Below are positions 1 to 10,271 of a stretch of DNA of 64,000 nucleotides, in pieces (within the stretch, counting starts at the first letter, position 1; the number at the start of each line of letters is the position of its first letter). This DNA comes from Helicocarpus griseus UAMH5409 (lineage: Eukaryota > Ascomycota > Eurotiomycetes > Onygenales > Ajellomycetaceae). The stretch spans positions 310,001 through 374,000 of the forward strand of contig PDNB01000001.1 in the NCBI GenBank assembly GCA_002573585.1, read 5' to 3'. A model generated the notes under the pieces. That model was not told the origin of the DNA, searched no databases, and was given only the letters and a program-made list of their open reading frames with translations. A program made the translations under genes and the position numbers.

Positions 1-1141
1 CAGGATTACCAGACCACATTTCGGCAGAAGCTAGCTTCATGCCGTTGTTGAATGTCCATGCAACCCACTGGCCGACTGAGGGGTCAGAAGGGGCATTGGT
101 TACCCAGTGAGTATAGGCGTCATAGACGGCGGGGAATGATGGCTCCGGGTAAATTCTTGTTCCTCCCCAGATAAGGTTGCCGGGAAGGGGGATGAGCTTG
201 GTCTCGAACTCGGTGACGATGCCGAAGTTGTTTCCTCCTCCGCGCAGGGCCCAGAAGAGGTCGGGGAATTGGGTCGGGGTGACTTCCACGATTAGACCCC
301 TTGCGGTGACCAGCTTTAGAAAAAGTTAGAGATATCTTTGGCGTCTGCGAGAAGAAAGGGGGTGCCCTACGGTAAACTTAACAACGTTATCACAGGCAAG
401 GCCATTCTGACCCGAAAGGAAATGGATACCGCCCCCAAGAGTCAAGCCGCCAGTACCGACGGTGTACATGCGTCCACCTATGACGGTAGCTTCGTGCTCT
501 GCCAGGCGGTCAAACACTTCACCCCAGACGTTGCCAGGTTCTATAGCCACAGTCTTCCTGTCACCGGATACCTGGACCTTCTTCATCTTTGCGAAGCTAA
601 CGGTGATACCCCCCTCAATGCTGGATGCCCCAGGGAAGGCCGCATGGCCACCGCTTTTAACCGCAAAGGGGCATTGCGTCAGGCGAGAGATTAAAACAGC
701 ATTGGAAATCTCTAGGCTGCTGGTTGGCTGGAAAATACACGCGGGGTTTACCTCGCCCTGCTGCGCTGACCAGTAAGCGGCAGTGAAAGAGTCGTACTCG
801 GTCTCATCGCTGGTAAGAACAGAATCATCACCCGATGCGAGTCTCAGAGAGGTGCACTATGTTAGTCAGTCGCTCAGTCAGTTTATGCAATTATGGAATT
901 GAGGGTTTGAGAAGCGTTTATACAAGAAACGTACAGCAGCACGGCAGTTCCAGCCAACGGAACGCTGGGAATTTCCAGGGGCAGCAGGAGGGAGGGCATC
1001 AGGATCAAACCCCTGGTTAAGCAGCGCTTGAGTTGCGTTAAATTCCGCAGGTTCAAAGGGAAACTCTTGTCCCAGAACCTGGGCTGCGGCAGCCGCAAGA
1101 AGAGTAATAGAAAGGGTAAACATTTGGCTGACGCAGGACAT
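1..1141 (-). CDS. Secreted FAD-linked oxidase (BBE-like family), 3' part cut by the window edge
   Basis: Family enzymes use a flavin, often covalently bound, to oxidise small alcohols, sugars or secondary metabolites, and are usually secreted. I read three exons on the minus strand: 1141-935, 856-371 and 313 to the window edge, with introns 857-934 and 314-370, both phase 0. The N-terminus is a hydrophobic signal peptide (MSCVSQMFTLSITLLAAAAA), with a second Met seven residues in. The FAD_binding_4 domain follows: a PFAVKSGGHA segment and GGLTLGGGIHFLSG typical of the pyrophosphate-binding loop, then DLFWALRGGGNNFGIVTEF in the last exon. The substrate-binding and berberine-bridge C-terminus lies outside the window. 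It neighbours a rhodopsin-like membrane protein gene in a gene-poor region. The family call is firm; the substrate is unknown. Confidence 0.88.
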
Positions 1142-2415
1142 AGCTTGGAACGATGTGCTTCATAAAGAGAAACCTAAGAAAGGAGCGAAAGAAATCCTCA
1201 TCCTGCACGCAACAAAAGAGATGCCACCCACAAGATCCGGAAGAAGGACATTGTTCCAAGTGGAGTTGCCTATCAGGGCACGGCTCAGGAAAACGACGCA
1301 GAACGCCAGCTTGAGCCGTCCCTATCGGCTCATCGCCGGGTTTGCTAAGCCTAGCAGTGCTCACTATGGCACTAGGAGCTCGCCGTGGTTTATTCCGCTT
1401 TTCCAGATGCGACATTAGGGATCCTAAAGGATAGACCCACCGAAATCGCCAGGTAGGGAAGCGGCACGAACTCTCGTATTCAACCTCCAGCGGCTTTGTC
1501 CTGCGGTGCTGCTTGGTCTCAGTTCTCCCTGGTCAATCAGGCGTCCATAGTCGCCATTGAGTTGAAGTCATCCCCGACTGAGAATTCAGTGAAGTTGGAA
1601 GGGTTATATTATTCGAAGCAGCAGCAGCTTTGGCCTATACGACATGGATGCTCAAGGAAGGATGACACTTGGCAGGCATCTGGCGTTCAGAAGCTTTTAT
1701 CCGAGACTTAACTAGCAGCGATGCAAGTGAGGCCATCCCTGCGCCGAACAAGGGGTTAAGCCGAAACATTCGACTTTCCGAGTTTGTTCTGCTTCTGGTG
1801 CGAACCAGAGTTCTCAAGAACTCCAAGAATCTTCAAAATCAAAAGCGTCACTAATGGCTACGCGATTGCTTTTTGTTTGCTCAATTTCTTTAGAAGCCGT
1901 TGTTTTAAAGTATCGGCGATCTGTAGGCGGCTCCACGCGGGCCGTGGCCGAAAATCCTGAGATCTGTTTTGGCTGTCGCAAACTCCACCTGCCGAGGCTT
2001 CACTACGCAAACGAAAACAAGTCCCGTCTGGGTGACATAAAACAGCGTCGTCTGCAGGGAGGAGACGCAGACATGCTTCTTGCTAGTAGTTGATTGTACA
2101 GTTCGCCTCAGAAGGCCCACTTGAAAGATTATAAGACAGGGTTAATGCTAGTCAGACCGGGTTTTATCCCACCGCTGACATTAAGTTGCCTCATGTAGCG
2201 CGGCCCCGAACGGCTTGGTAATTTGGTTCACCATGCGGAAATTTCGAGTTGAGGATAACATAAACTTTCTTGCGGCCGGGCGCAGAGAGCTGGCAATGAG
2301 TGATATGTGCTGCGTTAAGCACGGGAGATTTTCTTCTTCTCTTTGAGAGGCTTTTTCCGCCGATTGATGCAAACTATGTATTCACCATTCGAGTCTCGAC
2401 CGATATACTCATGCT
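1142..2415. other. Intergenic region, about 1.3 kb, no gene seen
   Basis: It separates the divergent FAD oxidase (minus) and rhodopsin-like (plus) genes, so it should hold both promoters. Only short open frames without recognisable domains occur here. I see no repeat or RNA gene. Confidence 0.6.
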
Positions 2416-3705
2416 TTGCATAAAAAAATGGCTGGCCGAGACTATGTCAACCTTTTCTCCCTGAGAGCAACGATATACTCACTGCTCGCCATCACGACGG
2501 TCATAATTGCAGTAAGACTCTACGGTCCTCTAGCGCGGCCGCGGACATTCCAGTGGGATGATGGCTGGATGGTTAGCGCATACATCTGGTTCTTAACCCT
2601 ATCAATTTTGTACCTCGTTCTTGCGCAGCCCATGCTCAGGGTGCAAGATGCTCGGAGCGGAAAGGCGCCTCTTTACGCAACAATGGCGGACGATGGGGCT
2701 CTGGTGAAGAGAACACTCTTCTTCGCATCTCCCTTTTTCTGGTTTTGCCTCTGGAGTGTCAAGTTTTCGCTGCTTTCGCTGTACAAACGTTTCACGAAAG
2801 GACTCAAAGTGTATACAAGGATATGGTTCGGGGTGACCATATTCTGCGCTCTGGTGCGTGTTTATGGCTTCCCCCTTTCTTCGACGCGGCAGCTGTCAGC
2901 ATCATCTTAACATAATGCATTTCCAGGCGCTAGTTGGTGCTTGCATCACGTCACTCGTGGCATGCCAACCCGTCAGCGGGTGGTTCAAAGCGGACGGATG
3001 CCGCTCACAACGAGATGCCTGGGCTTCAAATGTCAGCGTGTGGTATGCATTCGCGGCGGACGTTGCCACAGACCTCGCAGGTTCGTGAAGCCCTAACCCC
3101 CTTTCTGTTCCTGCCGCAGCTACCAACAGGACAGAAAAGTCATGGTTCTGCCCGTAGGCCTGATCTGGGGTCTGCGAATGCCCCTGGCTCAGAAGATGAG
3201 CATTGGTGCCCTTTTCTGCCTGGGGTTGGTAGTCATCGCCGTCTCCGTTATACGTGTGACCGAGCTGAAGTCGAACGTCGGGCTATACGATATTGTCAAT
3301 CCCGTCTGGCTTGCATTCTGGGCTGAGTTGGAGGCTGCAATCGGTAAGTTGTATCCCTCATCGCCCCTATTTGACGTGCGAGTCTAAAGCTGACTTGAAA
3401 ATGCCCCATGTGTAGCTGTGATTATCGGATGCTGCCCGGGTCTATACCGCATCTTCAAAACGCGTAGCCTCAAGAAGAAATCCACGTACAACTCCCGCTC
3501 CTATGGATATGGAAAGTCAGGGAGTAGAGGACCGCTTGGCTCGCGCGCAACGGCCAACGATATCGCCTTGCAACCAAGGTTACACAGCGCCATTAAAATC
3601 ACGAAGACTACGGAATTCAATGTCAGCACAAGGGTGTACGGTGATGATGCCAGCAGTCAGGAGGAACTCACGGGAGACCAAATGTATGTGTATCCTGGGA
3701 GATGA
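2416..3705 (+). CDS. Fungal rhodopsin-domain integral membrane protein (SAT4-like)
   Basis: This is a seven-helix plasma-membrane-type protein of the Fung_rhodopsin family (SAT4/PTH11-like), whose members are poorly characterised. The model has four exons: 2416-2853, 2927-3084, 3135-3343 and 3416-3705, giving about 364 aa. The first and last junctions are clear. The second intron (3085-3134) is the best phase-consistent choice I found and is less certain. Diagnostic segments include FQWDDGWM after helix 1, an FxxKFSLLSLYKRF helix, a Cys-bearing CQPVSGWF loop, an ADVATDL...VLPVGLIW helix pair and a short basic cytosolic tail. The last 60 residues are polar and probably disordered. It faces the FAD oxidase gene head to head. 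No retinal lysine is expected in this family and none is claimed. Confidence 0.82.
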
Positions 3706-3978
3706 TGAACTTAATTGCGTACTGTTTGAATCAGAAATTTTGCGAGGACTTCAGTCCTTTCGGATCATGTTAGATATGAGGTTTCTTTCCGTCAAGTGAA
3801 CAATCCAAATGCGTGGAAGTCGACGTCAGTATACCTTTCCGTCAAATCAAACTTTCCGGAATATGAAATGATTAGCCGATGAACCATTACAAAGTCGACC
3901 ATCGTTGATTTGGTCCAAGTTGTCGTGGATATTCCATCATCCTACTTAGTATCTCGTGGTTGAATGTGACGAACGACG
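3706..3978. other. Short 3' flank, nothing recognised
   Basis: Downstream of the rhodopsin-like gene. No convincing open frame or signal beyond generic AT-rich sequence. Confidence 0.5.
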
Positions 3979-4190
3979 CATTCCGAAGGAAGGTGAACGG
4001 CACAAACGGCACATTCCGAAGTAATTTGACAGCAGACGTAATCCGAAGTAATGTGAACGGCACAAAGATGCATTCCGAAGAAACTTGAACGGCAAAGATG
4101 TGTTCCGAAGTAATATGAACGGGCACACAGACGCCATTCCGAAGTAATTTGAACAGCACAGACGCATTCCGAAGCAATTTGAACGGCACA
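3979..4190. repeat. Degenerate minisatellite, about seven units of roughly 30 bp
   Basis: Seven head-to-tail copies share the core ATTCCGAAGTAATTTGAACG followed by a GCACAGACG-like tail. Unit length varies between about 28 and 34 bp and copies differ by substitutions and small indels. The repeat is open in several minus-strand frames, but these encode only a repeated low-complexity peptide, so I treat it as non-coding. Confidence 0.88.
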
Positions 4191-5519
4191 ATAAATCAGT
4201 TTATTACCACTTAAGTTGCCTTGCTTCCCGCCAGTCACTGCCTATTGAAAACATCATTTATTCAGGCAAGCATACGGGATTATGCGGCTATGCCTTTGTG
4301 ACTTGACGCTCAAACATACCGAGGGTCATTCTTCTCCCTTTCCAAATCTTCCTTACTTCTTTGCCGTTTGCTTTCTATCACTACCCATATCGGATTACTG
4401 CATGTCGTTCAGGACGTATAAACATGAATGTTGCAAATAAAAGTTGAATCAACACCAATTGGGGGTCCTGGGGGAATCAATTGATCTAGAACGGATCAAC
4501 CACGAGTACCCTTGTGGAAGAATATTTATCTCTGGCCGACCCACCGGATATGACGATGCGAAGATCTCATGCCTAGTCCTGCTAAGTGGGCTCACCATGG
4601 AGCAGATGAGCTCTCGCGGTTGATATTGCGCTGTGCCTGCGGTAGGCCTTGGGGGGCTTCCCTAGCCCGTGATTGAAAGATAGATATTTTTTATATGTCG
4701 AGATAATGTTCGACTTTATTTACAGTATGGAAATGAAGCGGAGGGATATTCATAGCGTTTAGAGGATGAATATCTCTCTGAATACCTTCCCGAGCCGTTT
4801 AGCCGCCCGCAAGGACTCAAGAACTGGATATCGCATGCCGCGGAGACACTCTGATGGCTGTATCGGGGCAATATGTTGCCGACAAAAGAGAGTGTTCTGC
4901 TGCTTGTTCAAATTGCGAATGAACGGCGACCTTATTGTCGAAAATTTATTCAAGGACGGGGCGCATCACATCGGTAGCTAACGATGCGATCAGAGAAATC
5001 TTAACGACAATATGGCTACAACTGATTTTCCAAAGTGCAGAAATGATCGAGAAAATTGCCCTGGTCAGTGGGATGTGTAGGTATGCGAGTCGCTCGAATT
5101 CAGGGTTACTATATAGGATAAAAAAACAATTCGATGTTAGCACTCGACAGTCAAGGAAACAATATACAGAATGTAAACTCGCCTTTGAGTAGCATTTCTA
5201 TTACTCTCACTTGGGCGCCTTACCCGAGCCTCACTCACCTCACTCGCCCCAACACCATAACCACCTAGGTAGATTTATGTGAGGGTAGGAAAGTAGAGCG
5301 GCATGCCTCCAAAGCTCCTGCAGGACTAATGCGAAAAATTTATTTTAGAAAATTCCAAATTTGCTCATGACTGTAAGGTATATTGCCGCTGATCCGAAGA
5401 ACTCCTCGTAAAAGTACAAGCCAAAAACACCATCGCACATAGGTATACAAATATTTTCTGTAGAAAACGTATCAAAAATAACAATTTCGTCAGTGAAACA
5501 AAACCCTGAAGAAACATCT
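4191..5519. other. Gene-poor stretch, about 1.3 kb, no gene seen
   Basis: Mixed AT-rich sequence with an embedded G/C-richer island around 4455-4680. Open frames of 60-85 codons carry no recognisable domain. The island could be a decayed LTR-type fragment, but I cannot see a pair of direct repeats or a target-site duplication. Confidence 0.4.
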
Positions 5520-8500
5520 CTATTCTAAACGCTGTGCTGTGAGCTTCAGAATTTCCTCGGTGGATTTATGCGCATTGGCCGGATCCTTCGCAATGGACTG
5601 CCAAATCTCGCCATGCTTCGGCTCGCTAGAGATACATTTGCTGATGACATCTTCCCGCTTTTCCTGTATAGTAGAGAATAAGTTAGTAATGTCACAACGA
5701 AGTGCGGAAGATTCATGAATAAGGAAGGAGTTAGTTGCAAATGGAATCAACACTTACATCAGTTCCATGCTGCAGCAAAAATTTATAATACCATGCCCAC
5801 ACATCTCCCAAATCACTGTTCGACACAATCGCCTTCTCAAACCACGTCATCGCCTTGTCAAGCCTTCTCTCACCCCAAAAGATGCGAGCAACTGTAACAA
5901 ACAGAATCGGATCATTATCGACCTTCTTGATAGCTTCCAAACTACGCGGCTTCCGGTGCGTCCGCGGCTCCAGATGCCAGATACTTTCGGTCCACAACAG
6001 CCCGGAGTTAGGCACCTCCTGCAGCGCTTTGGACATGAGCACCTTAGCCTGACTAATGTTGTTGGCGCGCCGTTCCACGCGCACGCTTTCAGTCCACAGC
6101 TCTGCGTTCTTAGGGACGGCAAGACGCGCGCGGTCAAGGATGGAGCGCGCTTTGACAACGACGCCGGCTTTTTCTTCGAGGCGGGATGCGAGGAGCCAAA
6201 GCGGTACGGACTTAGGGCACGCTCTGGTACCTGTGCCGTATGCTTCTCTGGCCTGTGGGTATTTATTCGCCTCTTCATATATCTGACCCTTCATCATCCA
6301 GAGCTTATCAGCCTTGGGGTAAAGCTGGAGGCCCTGGTTGACAAGGTCAAGAGCTTGATCTGTATTTCCTAATTGACGTTCGAAAGCCACACTCTTAACC
6401 CAAACGCGGTCTGTCCCGGCTTCGCGACGTGCGGTGGACAGGAGATCCCGCGCTTGCTCGGTTTGCTTGGCATCCGCTTCCAGCTTGACAGCCGCAAGCC
6501 AGATATCTTCGTTGTTGGGATTTTGATTGAACGCTCTTCCAAGCACTCGTCTGGCATTATCGACCTCTCCCGCTTGCCATTTCTCTTTAGCGAGCATTAG
6601 CCACAAACTTTCGCTTTGCGGACAAGCTTCCACGGCCTTTTCCAAAAGCTGCCAGAAACTTTCCTTGGTCCCGTAATTACGCTCCAAGTCGGCGGCAGCG
6701 AGCCAGATAGATTTCTTGTTAACGAAAACGCGCAGCGCATAGGCATAGATAGCTCTTGCGGTCTCGTACTTGCCCCTGGCAATACTTCCCCGAGCGTCAT
6801 CCATCCATATATCTTTTCTGTCGTCATCTTCATCCAAGCCCCAACCAAGCGTTTCACGAATAATGGCCGCGCACGTAAGGACTGCGCCCTCCTCTTCACA
6901 TTTTTCAGCTTCCGCGATCCATTCTTCACGCTTCAGCATAGCAGATTCCCTCGCTAATTCTTGGACAGCACGCCTCATCACGTTGACGCCTGTGGCGGTA
7001 CCCATCTGCTCCTGTAACCGGGCTGCCGCAATCCAAACCTCGTAGCTGGTTGGTACAGCCTTCCGAGCAGCGTTAAGGACCTTTTGTGCGTTTTCCGGAG
7101 TTTCAAGGCGAGCCAAAGCCAGCCATAGCTCAACTGAAAGGGGTATCATTTCCGTAGCCTTGGCGAGGAGGAGACGAGCATCTGCTGGGTCTTCCTCAAG
7201 GTTGACAGCCTCTTTCCAGATAGCAACTGATTGCGGGATGTGGAGGATCGCTTGTCTAAGGACATTCTTTTTGGCGCGCGGATCTGATTCTAGTCTCATT
7301 GCCTCAATCCACAACCTCGTCGAACGGTCATTGTTTTTGATCGCGTTCGCCGCGATGATCTTTGCATTGTGGTTGTCATTAAGCCGTATATTTTCTAGCC
7401 ACGCGTCTTCGCTCTTCGGACATAGCTCGCATCCCTTCGCAATATAGTTCCTTGCCGCCACAATCCTGCCGGCGATCTCTTCCAATCGGGCAATCGCTAT
7501 CCATCCAGGAGCATGCTTAGGGTTCGTTTTCGTGACCGATTCCAGCAATACCCGGACCCGCTTGATATCCCCAATCTCCACCTCCCCAGCTTTCATTTCC
7601 GACTTTGTCAAACTAGTTAAATAGCCCTTTGGATCGATGTTGGTTGCGCTTCCAGCTGCAGCATCACCTGTCGACCCTTGAGCTGCCTGATCGAGTCTAA
7701 CCTGAAGGACTTTATCTCTCGCAGCACCAATATCCGCAAAGTTTGTGATGGTACCGTCGGTTTCACCCCGAGGTGCCGAAGTCTGCGTGCCATCCCCCGC
7801 GATAGTAGTGTCGAACTCGGTAGAACCCGCGGCGCTGGCAATAACACTATCCGGGACAGCGTAGAATCGATTTCTCAAATTCTGCTTCGCCCGCCTGTTT
7901 TTACCCGTAAGGTCGCCCACCTCGGGGATATTCGCCCAGTCCTCATCGGTGACTGTAGCTAACGATCGCTTAAGGTCGGCAAACTGCTGCTGAATCTTGG
8001 GGTTGTTTCGTTCGTATTCTTCGCGCTCTTGTTGCTCTCGAGCTTCCCTAAGGCAGAGAAAGGTTTTCATATGTCGGCAATCTATCCAGAAGGTTTCATG
8101 GAGACACGATAAACCCACAGCTTTCAAAAAAGGAGAAGGTAGGAGTAGAAGGGGTATATTAAAAAAGGAAATCGGGGAGGGAAAGACAAACCTTCTTAAT
8201 TTCCGCCTTCTGTCCATCTTCTCATCAACCTCCTGATATATGCGATCCGCCTCATCGTCATCCCTATCGTACTGTCCGTACGCAAAGAGGCCAACTTCGT
8301 TTTCGGGGTCCTGAAACCGGTCGTCCTCTTCTTCCTCTACCGCTGCCTCCTTAGCCTTGTCGCCCTTGCCCTTTTCACCACGATTCGACGAGCCGTATGC
8401 AGTCGGAGGGGCTGCTCCAAGTAAAAGCGCGCGTTTCGTGAGGGCTTCCTGTATCTGTTCTGGCGTGGGGCCTTCTCTGGCCGGGCCCAAATCTGAACGA

Positions 8501-8586
8501 GTGGTGAAGCCGGTGGCGCCTCGTCCTAGACCGGCCACATAGTTCTCCGGCGCAGGCTGACTGAGGAAATCTTTTCGGCCAGTCAT
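5520..8586 (-). CDS. prp1: Pre-mRNA splicing factor PRP1/PRP6 (U4/U6.U5 tri-snRNP)
   Basis: PRP6 family proteins bridge U5 and U4/U6 snRNPs in the tri-snRNP in the nucleus. Exons on the minus strand are 8586-8192, 8047-5758 and 5663-5520 (942 aa), with introns 8048-8191 and 5664-5757. The N-terminal PRP1 domain is clear: FLSQPAPENYVAGLGRGATG, an acidic stretch and an IYQEVDEKMDRRRK helix. From about residue 230 to the end the protein is built of tandem HAT (half-a-TPR) repeats, seen as recurring W-x-x-A-x-x-E/L units. The first intron is 144 nt, a multiple of three without stop codons, so retention would keep the frame open. The last exon carries 47 residues ending in an ordinary TAG stop. 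It is divergent from DIM1 across a 276-bp shared promoter. Confidence 0.95.
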
Positions 8587-8862
8587 ACTGTCTAAAAAAG
8601 AGCACAGAATCTATACCGGGAAGAGAAAGTAAAGATGTCAAAGTCTCAAAACTTTGGACGAGTTGCGGAGGTTGTAAAGGAAGATCAACCCAAAGCTATG
8701 CCCCGGAGCCCGCAAAAACGTAGTTCCGGATAAGCGTCCAAAACGTCAAAATTATCATCGCAGCCCACCGACTTTGATATGCGAGTGAGCTGGCATCGGG
8801 CTTTTCTAGACAATTCATTCACTACTTTTACAACCTCCGGCCGACGGCTAACCAGCGCCATA
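8587..8862. promoter_or_regulatory. Bidirectional promoter between PRP1 and DIM1
   Basis: The 276 bp between two divergent start codons must serve both a splicing-factor and a ribosome-biogenesis gene. An ATG at 8779 is in frame upstream of the DIM1 start, but I prefer the later ATG because it begins a typical lysine-rich DIM1 N-terminus. No specific factor site is claimed. Confidence 0.6.
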
Positions 8863-10153
8863 ATGCCCAAGGCGCCCTCAAAAAAGCGCAACAGCGCTGC
8901 CCAGGCCAGTCCCTATGCGCAGGCCGCTGCGAAAACAAAGGCCGCGAACAATGTATTCCGCATGAACACAGATATCGGCCAGCACGTTTTGAAAAACCCC
9001 GGTGTTGCGCAGGCTATTGTGGACAAGGCGGATTTGAAGCAGAGTGATGTATGCACTATTACACTATCTACATCTTCAAAAGCCAGTTATTAATTGTTGA
9101 TTTTTGTAACTAGACTGTCCTCGAAATCGGCCCTGGTACGGGTAACTTGACAGTCAAGATATTGGAGAAAGCGAAGAAAGTCATTGCCGTCGAGTTGGAT
9201 CCCCGAATGGCTGCAGAAGTCACGAAGCGTGTGCAAGGGAAGCCAGAACAAAAGCGGCTGGAAGTTTTGCTTGGTGATGTGATCAAAACTGATCTTCCCT
9301 ACTTCGATGTTTGCATTAGCAACACCCCATATCAGGTAAGCTGCTATCTAATTTCGCGTGACAGGGTTTCATTTAGACAATGGAAATTAATATCTGTATA
9401 ACGATATAGATCTCCTCCCCTTTAACATTTAAACTCCTCGCCACCAACCCCGCACCCCGAGTCTGCATCCTCATGTTCCAGCGCGAATTCGCAATGCGAC
9501 TTTTCGCGAAACCAGGCGACAAACTCTACAGTCGTCTCTCTGTCAATGCGCAAATGTGGGCAAAGATCGACCACATCATGAAGGTGGGAAAGAACAATTT
9601 TAAACCCCCACCCGCCGTGGAATCCAGCGTGGTTCGCATCGTCCCCAAAAATCCGCGTCCGCAAATCAGCTACGACGAATGGGATGGTTTGTTGAGAGTT
9701 GCATTTGTCCGGAAAAACAAGACTGTACGATCCAGTTTCCTGGGTACCACCAGTGTGCTCGACATGCTAGAGGCGAATTATCGAACGTGGTGTGCCCAGA
9801 ATAACGTTCCGGTCGAAGATGGCCCGGCCGACGGTCCCGAAGATGAGCCCATGAACGCGATGGAGGAAGACCAAGACGAACCGGAAGATGAAGGGGACGG
9901 TACGATGGACGTCGATGACGAGAATGACGTGCCTGAATTCTTTGCGGACGAGCCGAAATTGAACTTGAATACGTCAAAAGAGAACCCGGGCCGCAAGAGG
10001 AAAGGGAAAGTACGGGAACTGGTTCGGGAGAAGGTCAGACAGGTTCTAGAAGACGAAACTGGACTTGCAGACAAGCGCGCACGAATGTGTGATGAGGGCG
10101 ATTTCTTGAAACTCTTGTGGGCCTTTAATCAGAAGGGTATCCATTTCAGTTGA
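8863..10153 (+). CDS. dim1: 18S rRNA (adenine-N6,N6-) dimethyltransferase DIM1
   Basis: This enzyme dimethylates two adjacent adenines near the 3' end of 18S rRNA using SAM, in the nucleolus and pre-40S particles. Exons are 8863-9048, 9114-9335 and 9410-10153 (383 aa). Visible motifs are EIGPGTGNLT (SAM motif I, residues 66-75), VELDPRM (motif II), GDVIKTD (motif III) and SNTPYQ (motif IV, residues 131-136, split from its continuation ISSPL by intron 2). MFQREFAMRL follows. Residues about 272-318 are strongly acidic and appear inserted relative to the roughly 315-residue yeast and human proteins. The conserved C-terminal helical part resumes after it. The protein is otherwise intact. Confidence 0.96.
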
Positions 10154-10271
10154 TCTCTCAAAAAGAAAGATATCGAAACCTAAGGCTCGAAAATTTACAT
10201 ATTTGAACGCAACGTCAACATATGGTCTATAATACCTTGGCTTAAGACTGCAGCTGCCGATAAACAAATCG

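Noticed and set aside
3979..4190. CRISPR-like array
   Set aside because: Units are contiguous diverged tandem repeats with no unique spacers, and the host is eukaryotic.
3887..4238. Three overlapping minus-strand frames of 81-100 codons
   Set aside because: They are produced by the roughly 30-bp minisatellite and encode only a repeated peptide.
8048..8191. Continuous 951-codon frame of PRP1 including the intron
   Set aside because: The 48 inserted residues are hydrophobic and interrupt a conserved charged helix; good splice signals flank them, so I model an intron.
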